A stretch of DNA of 64,000 nt from Paragonimus westermani. Taxonomy: Eukaryota; Platyhelminthes; Trematoda; Plagiorchiida; Troglotrematidae. The stretch lies in the NCBI GenBank assembly GCA_008508345.1, contig QNGE01001242.1, forward strand, positions 62,001 through 126,000. The letters are read 5' to 3'. This document shows, in pieces, positions 58,500-64,000 of the stretch. Position numbers and translations under genes: made by a program. Numbering within the stretch: the first letter of the stretch is position 1; the number at the start of each line of letters is the position of its first letter. The notes under the pieces are model-generated. The model had not been told where the DNA came from, ran no database searches, and saw only the letters and a list, made by a program, of their open reading frames with translations.

Positions 58500-61400
58500 T
58501 CCTGAAATCCACTGGAAAATTTAACGAACAAAACTAGTTTCCAGTTGCAAAAAACTTTTCATTCCGGTTTATCCGCACTTCACTAACAAGAAGGCTGGAT
58601 CTGTAGTGAAACAGAATAAGAGGAAAAGACTGGACTCAAAAAACCGTTGAGTAACTCTGTAATCAGGGTACCAGAGTTAGATTGTTCGTGCAGTCTTTTC
58701 ATATGTTGTAAAGTAGTGAGACACAATTAACTAATTTACTTGTTCACGGAGAACTGCACCACGATGTGATAGCTATTTTGGTAAAATTCACAGTAACTTT
58801 CGACGAAAACTCAAGGCTAGCAATTGGCAAACAATGCACCTTATAGTGAGCCTATCTCCGCCTGAAGTTCGCCCAAATGAACCTTGCGACATGGATGGTG
58901 ACTGTAAACGCCAGTTGTCAACTGACAACTTTTCGATGCTGAAGGATTCATGTGAAGCATAAAGTTATCCTACTTTGCTGCCAGCCATAGTAATTCTTCC
59001 TTAGTTAACAGAAGGAAGCCGTGACAGAGGTTGATTATGCATTTGAAAGGACAGGGAGTTTTTAGAGCGCGTAGTTTGTTGAGTCCCTTGCGTAAGAAGA
59101 CAAAATATTAGTGTAATTTTATTCGGCAACAAGGGAACTACGGAGTCCGGTCCAACACGACGATCTGGATCTATCATCCGGCAGAAAAGCCGAACAGAAT
59201 GCAGTCTCGCGTTCGACGCCTTACGTCACATTCTGTATTGTATCGTGGATATCAAATACGTTTAGAATTAAAACAGCGAGGACTTTACCCTTTAATTCAC
59301 TAAAGTCACTTATAAGTGGTAACAAAGTTTGTTCACTAAACTAATCAAATGATTTACAGTTCGATGAGCAGCAAAACAGAAATTCGACAACTGCTGGATG
59401 AATCTGAAGTGACGTCCGTCTGATAATGTTTATAGACTCATGGTTGCAATCTAACGGACGTGCGCGACTGGTCCATAATTCCCATCGAGTGATGAAAGAA
59501 ACTGGTTGGACTGGAAAGGCGAGAGCATTGTACCTTCTGGGTCAGCACTAGAGGACGACTTGCGTTATTCACAATCAAGGATGAGTTAACTAGAATCCGT
59601 GAGGTCGGTTAGAAGTTCCATTATAAGAGAAATCAGTCTTATGAGACACTTATTGCTAGGGATGAGTAACAAATAAGTAAACTTTAACTGTTCCTTTGAT
59701 AGAAGTTGATACAGTGCATTTCGTCATCCATCAGTCAGAAATTTTGTGAAAGACATGCAATATCCACATCGCTTCATTTTTTCTAAGAAGACAACTATTG
59801 CAGGCAAAATGATCAAGTTCTGATGAGTTTTGTTTGTAGTTTCTGTTTGTATGTAAAACTTTTTCCATTAAAAGCAAAGGAACTGGTTACGGGGTTTCAC
59901 CTTAGGGTGTATCACTCAAGGTACGCTCAGCATTTACACATCAGTCAAGCGTTCCTGTAGTAAAATGAGCTGATCAAGTCACTGTGCTCACAGTGGGCTG
60001 GAAGCAGGCATTGCCTCCACAAGAGAGTTGTAAACACAAACAATCAACATTTCTGAGTGGATAAAAAATAACACTGGTTCCTGAATGACGAATTCTGAAT
60101 ATATCTCATCATATCGATAACGTGGGTGCAATACATTACGTAGTTACCATCACCGGTCACAAGTGAATGATACACCATGGTTTTTGTGTTAGCTTTGTGC
60201 GCTCTGGAAGATTTTAAACAAATCTCGGTTTCCTAGCCATAGAAGAATACAGGGGACTCTGAAACGAGTCTGTGGTTAACTAATCCAACTGAAACATATC
60301 CACACAACCTTCTAATCATGTGTAACAGACTGTGTTATTCCGCTTATTAAGAACCTATTGTCTTTACCTCTAACTGGAGGAGACATAGTGGATGTTTTAA
60401 TATTGAAAAGTTAAAAAGTGATAGTTAGTGTCATCGTAAATGTTATATTTTATATGCGAAACTGATGATTTGTAACCGATAGCTGACAATAGGAAGCAGA
60501 TTAAGGGGGTTCTGATTACACAGAATTCTCTCCACTGTACCTTTAGGAATCACCTTGGGAAGTTGCTACATACGTTAACTGGTCTTCACTACTTATTAAT
60601 ACATCCTATAATTTAGACGAGACAAATTTATCACTCTGACCTCTATATTTCATGAAAAACATATCGTAGTTTGTGGGATTACTGCAGTCCGGAAATAATG
60701 AGAGTTGTGTACAACCCAAGACATAAGTGGTCTGTTTCATTATTTCTCTATTCTACCCTTGAGGGTATGCTGTCAAGAGTTGTGATAACTTATGAAAAGG
60801 ACATTTTGGTTAAATTTCTGAAGTGATACAAACCTCCACTGCAGTAATTAGAAAAGAAACGCTAGTAACGGTGTCGTGCAATGTTCTGGATTAATCCTAT
60901 GGCTCTGATTTTTGTTCAATAGTAAAATGTGAAGATAATAGTTACAACATAAATGTGCAGTTGTTACATTCAGAGGCTGTTCTGTTCACGTATATAACAT
61001 ATACACATGTTAACTGTGCAGTGCTGACTCAGTAACTTACAACTTTTCAATAATTCTGCACCCACTCTGCAGTAATTATTTCGATAAGGTGTATCCAAAC
61101 TTAGTTCCACTGATTCTGAAGGTAGACAATAGCCTGATTGAAGGGCAATCTAGTAGCGTGTTACAAGAATGTTACTTGATGGAATGTGCTTGAAAGCCAT
61201 TTAGACTAACGTTGTGTAACACAACCCGATTTATGACATATTTTTAACCGTGAGGTAAAATAAAAAACGGGCAGGAATAATTGTGAATAATGCTCACCTT
61301 GCCTGACAGTTTCACGAGAGGAGACAGTAACTGTCCTACCAACATCACTTTCTCATCGACTTACGTGATTTATGCCAGTTCAGCCTATCGACAACTACTA

Positions 61401-62030
61401 ATTGTGGAGACATCAGCTAAAGTGAGTGTGGCTAATCGTTTATGTGTGACACTTTAATCGTGCTGGAAAGAAGTCAGTGGAGCAATGAATAACAAATTTG
61501 CCCCCATGAAAGCGTGTTCCTGTTTACACCTTGGTCTTGACGGTCCATTCAACATCAGCGAATAACCCAGACTTCGTATTATGTGCGATTTGACAAATAC
61601 GTCGTTAAACGCGTGGCCGTCTTGACATTTGCTCTCAGAATGATCCACTAAAGTTTCAATAAACCACAAGGCTCAGTTGTTTTACTGACTATAGTCATGA
61701 TTCTTATTTCCTCCTCATTCCATTGCCAATTTATTCAGTATAAGTACTATTTAGCCCAGCTTGGACTGTGAGAAATATCAAGCTACTGAAACGCACACCG
61801 TGTGGCACTCGTCATCTCAAAATGACTGTCTGTTAGTTCTTTCTGTCAACATTAATCAGCGTACGAACCACTTACTCCGGTGATAAACAGCCCACATTTT
61901 TACTCTGTCGAATAAGTGTTCAGGTGCGAATTTTGCTGAGAACCTAATGTTGTTGTTCCAGTTGAATAACGGTTTTCACGCATATCGGATTGTTCGATTC
62001 GTATGTTTATATCCATCTTATTTTAATTAG
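58500..62030. other. No supported gene
   Basis: I looked here for upstream EF-hand exons on the - strand and found none. No repeat copy was recognised. Confidence 0.4.
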
Positions 62031-62238
62031 TTTATCGCCTTGTCGTCAGGAAAAGTTATTGAACAGTTTTACAACTTTTGTTCAATCTATAAATAACTCA
62101 TTTTTCCGTAACGGAAATTCCTATAATTTTTCTCGATCCAGTTTTTCTCGCCCGTTTAAACAATGCGACAAACTTTTACCGGCTTTTTCCCAACCAGACC
62201 AATCCTCCGAATTAGAATTTTCTGATGATTCAATGTAA
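62031..62238 (+). CDS. Candidate terminal exon, Ser/Phe-rich with acidic end
   Basis: The acceptor is ATCCATCTTATTTTAATTAG. Reads LSPCRQEKLLNSFTTFVQSI, then NNSFFRNGNSYNFSRSSFSR, then PFKQCDKLLPAFSQPDQSSE and LEFSDDSM before TAA. The mix of polar residues and the acidic last ten residues look like a true C-terminus. No family recognised. Confidence 0.4.
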
Positions 62239-63033
62239 TATAGTTTTTGGTAATAGCGCCCCTTCGTTTAAAATCAGTTCCTTGTGTATATACTATTCAG
62301 CTGCGGTCTTAGCAGAAGCTAATCGGTGTCAAATGTTACTGATGGGTAATTTCGGTGTACAAACCCACAATACAGGTTTACGCATCTGAATGGTGTGACT
62401 TTCTCGGTTATCATCTGCGTTTTGGTCTTATCGTCCCTTGTCTGTTGATGCCAACTAACAGGCGCAATTAGATAAAGATTTCTGTGGTCGGATAACTTAA
62501 GATGGTTCATGTTTTCCGTCTTACAAGACAATGTTTTGATACAGTATTATAACACCAAGTTTGTACTCGCGAACCTTACACTACAGATGCCTGTTTTTCC
62601 ATCTTCAAATGTGTCCAGTACTGGTAAACACGATCACATCATTAGAGTTACAAACAGATTTACCCTTCTTGTTGAATTTGTCCAAAGTTTTAAATCAGAC
62701 TGATCAAAAATATACCTTCCAGTTGTAGTGTTGCGTTAAAAATTACTTTCCGCAATGAATCATACAAGTGTCGTCAATGGAAGCTACTCTTTTTGATTCA
62801 GTGTAAAGTTAGTGGGAGCTGAAGAGTGTAGTTTACCCAATTTCTACGCGGTGCGCAGGTAGTAAAACGCAAGATTTCGACTCAGATGACGCTGACAGTA
62901 GTCTAGTGAGTGTTTACAGAAAGAACGCAGTTTACTACCATACCTTTTTTAAAATTTTCAACACATCCAGAGCGACAACATGCAGATATATTATGCCCGG
63001 AATAAATTCAGCCAAACATATTTCTAGACTTGG

Positions 63034-63215
63034 TCAACACGGTTGCCTCATGAAAGCGTGGCCGGAGTTCAAATCCCGGCCGTAGTAAGGATATGCACTA
63101 TTAACTAGCTCGAATGAGAGGGAAAGTCGAGTCTAGTGCTTCTTTTCGAAAGAGACTGGCTGGGTCGTCTATTTGTATGCGAATGCTAAGATCAAATTTC
63201 AGTGATGTTCAACTT
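63034..63215 (+). repeat. tRNA-related SINE-like element, most complete copy
   Basis: Contains GTTCAAATC (63067-63075), a good fit to the RNA polymerase III B box (GWTCRANNC), inside the pairing GGCCGG / CCGGCC that resembles a T-arm. Then come CGAGTCTAGTGCTTCTTTTC, GGCTGG, and the tail GATCAAATTTCAGTGATGTT ending CAACTT. Copies or parts recur at 701-861, 4606-4700, 13998-14045, 16893-17010, 20262-20335, 43989-44184 and 44402-44445. I could not define an A box, so tRNA origin is inference. Confidence 0.7.
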
Positions 63216-63769
63216 AAAACTTCTAACACTTTAGTAGCAGTTACTCATTCTCTACTCCAAACTTTTCACTACATCATCGTTGGACGCGTTACAGAAATAT
63301 AATGAACCAAAACGCATTTGTTAACGTATATGGGACTTGTATAATACAACTCACTTTGCTTTTACCTAGAGTAATGAATAAAATTCTTAGGTTTCAGTTA
63401 CAAGTGATCTCAATGACATTACAACCTTGTCTACCATTGTGACTTAACCTCTGAACTATTAAGTATAAGCACAGTAGTGGTTTTACTAGCTGGATGACTC
63501 TTGGATTGTTCACTTCCGTCTAATACTTGTCGACATGAAGAAAAGAATTTTATACCTTTATCCGTGTTAGCTGTGTAAGCACACACTGACTCTGGAAGAA
63601 ATTTTGAAAAATGTGTTAAAGTCTTCCAAACGTTATCTCACGTACGTCAGTCGTTTTGAAGAAATTCGTTAAACAGTATGAATCATCCATATTAACCGAC
63701 GCGTCCATTTAATCTAAGCGAGCTAATCTCACTGTCTAACATTGAACAACTATTTGATTCTTTTCTCAG

Positions 63770-63924
63770 CCGAACCCCAATACAGTAGACAGTCAGCTGA
63801 TCAGCCAAGCGTCACTTCAGGATACAACAAAACCATTGGACAGATAGTTTTAGAGTTATATATTTCGTTATTTGCAGGATTTTTGAGACAATCAGAACGA
63901 CCAGCTTATACCAGTCATGGCTGA
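63770..63924 (+). CDS. Candidate terminal exon at the right edge
   Basis: The acceptor is TTTGATTCTTTTCTCAG. Reads EPQYSRQSADQPSVTSGYNK then TIGQIVLELYISLFAGFLRQ and SERPAYTSHG before TGA. A second AG (TTCGTTATTTGCAG) inside could mark a 31-base intron, which would change the C-terminal half. Confidence 0.35.
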
Positions 63925-64000
63925 ATTCTAATTTGTTTAATACTGACTTACTTGTATAAGACCCTGTTTTTGTCCCATGAATATGAACTTACTGCAACCA

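Noticed and set aside
61454..61669. - strand frame with LVDHSESKCQDGHAFNDVF as a Penelope GIY-YIG remnant
   Set aside because: Resembles only the weak middle block; the C-x-C, G-R-T and L-C-x-Q-K blocks are absent.
63061..63080. T-arm-like GTTCAAATC as a functional tRNA gene
   Set aside because: No acceptor, D-arm or anticodon arm fits around it, and the same sequence recurs as a dispersed repeat.

Overview
The window is nuclear DNA from a metazoan, most likely a digenean fluke (Trematoda). It has no long ORFs, no operon spacing, many spliced-exon signatures, dense decayed retroelements and an 803-base assembly gap. The digenean guess rests on a small spliced universal stress protein gene, a gene family that is expanded in flatworms, on very short introns (36-75 bases) and on Penelope-like elements of a type I associate with flukes. 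I cannot settle the species.

Left part (1-14.4 kb). Mostly non-coding DNA with tRNA-related SINE-like copies, the N gap (4701-5503) and a decayed Penelope GIY-YIG domain (12.4-12.7 kb). A likely membrane-anchoring terminal exon lies at 13.04-13.27 kb.

14.4-24.1 kb holds the best-supported gene: a two-exon universal stress protein (USP) on the + strand. Exon 1 carries the N-terminal V-D-G-S. Exon 2 carries the intact G-2X-G-9X-G-S nucleotide-binding motif. The two exons join in phase to 167 residues across a 9.1-kb intron that contains two Penelope remnants and other repeats.

25-47 kb contains small + strand exons with good splice sites and compatible phases. One chain lies at 26.39-28.1 kb (introns of 36-86 bases plus two larger ones) and another cluster at 34.3-39.4 kb. 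They may belong to one or two genes whose products I cannot name. A Penelope remnant with a degenerate hammerhead-like motif lies at 43.2-43.8 kb, and a decayed cysteine-rich frame (- strand) at 45.5-46.0 kb.

48-58.5 kb reads mainly on the - strand. A four-exon, phase-compatible chain runs from 52.7 to 48.0 kb and encodes an unidentified polar protein. Upstream of it on the same strand, a terminal exon at 58.1-58.2 kb encodes an EF-hand closely resembling the last EF-hand of centrin/caltractin. The right end (62-64 kb) has two possible + strand terminal exons and the most complete SINE-like copy.

Only the USP gene and the EF-hand exon can be assigned to families with good confidence. All other exon calls are ab initio readings of splice sites plus open frame, and their scores reflect that. 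No rRNA, canonical tRNA, CRISPR array, plasmid or phage feature was seen.
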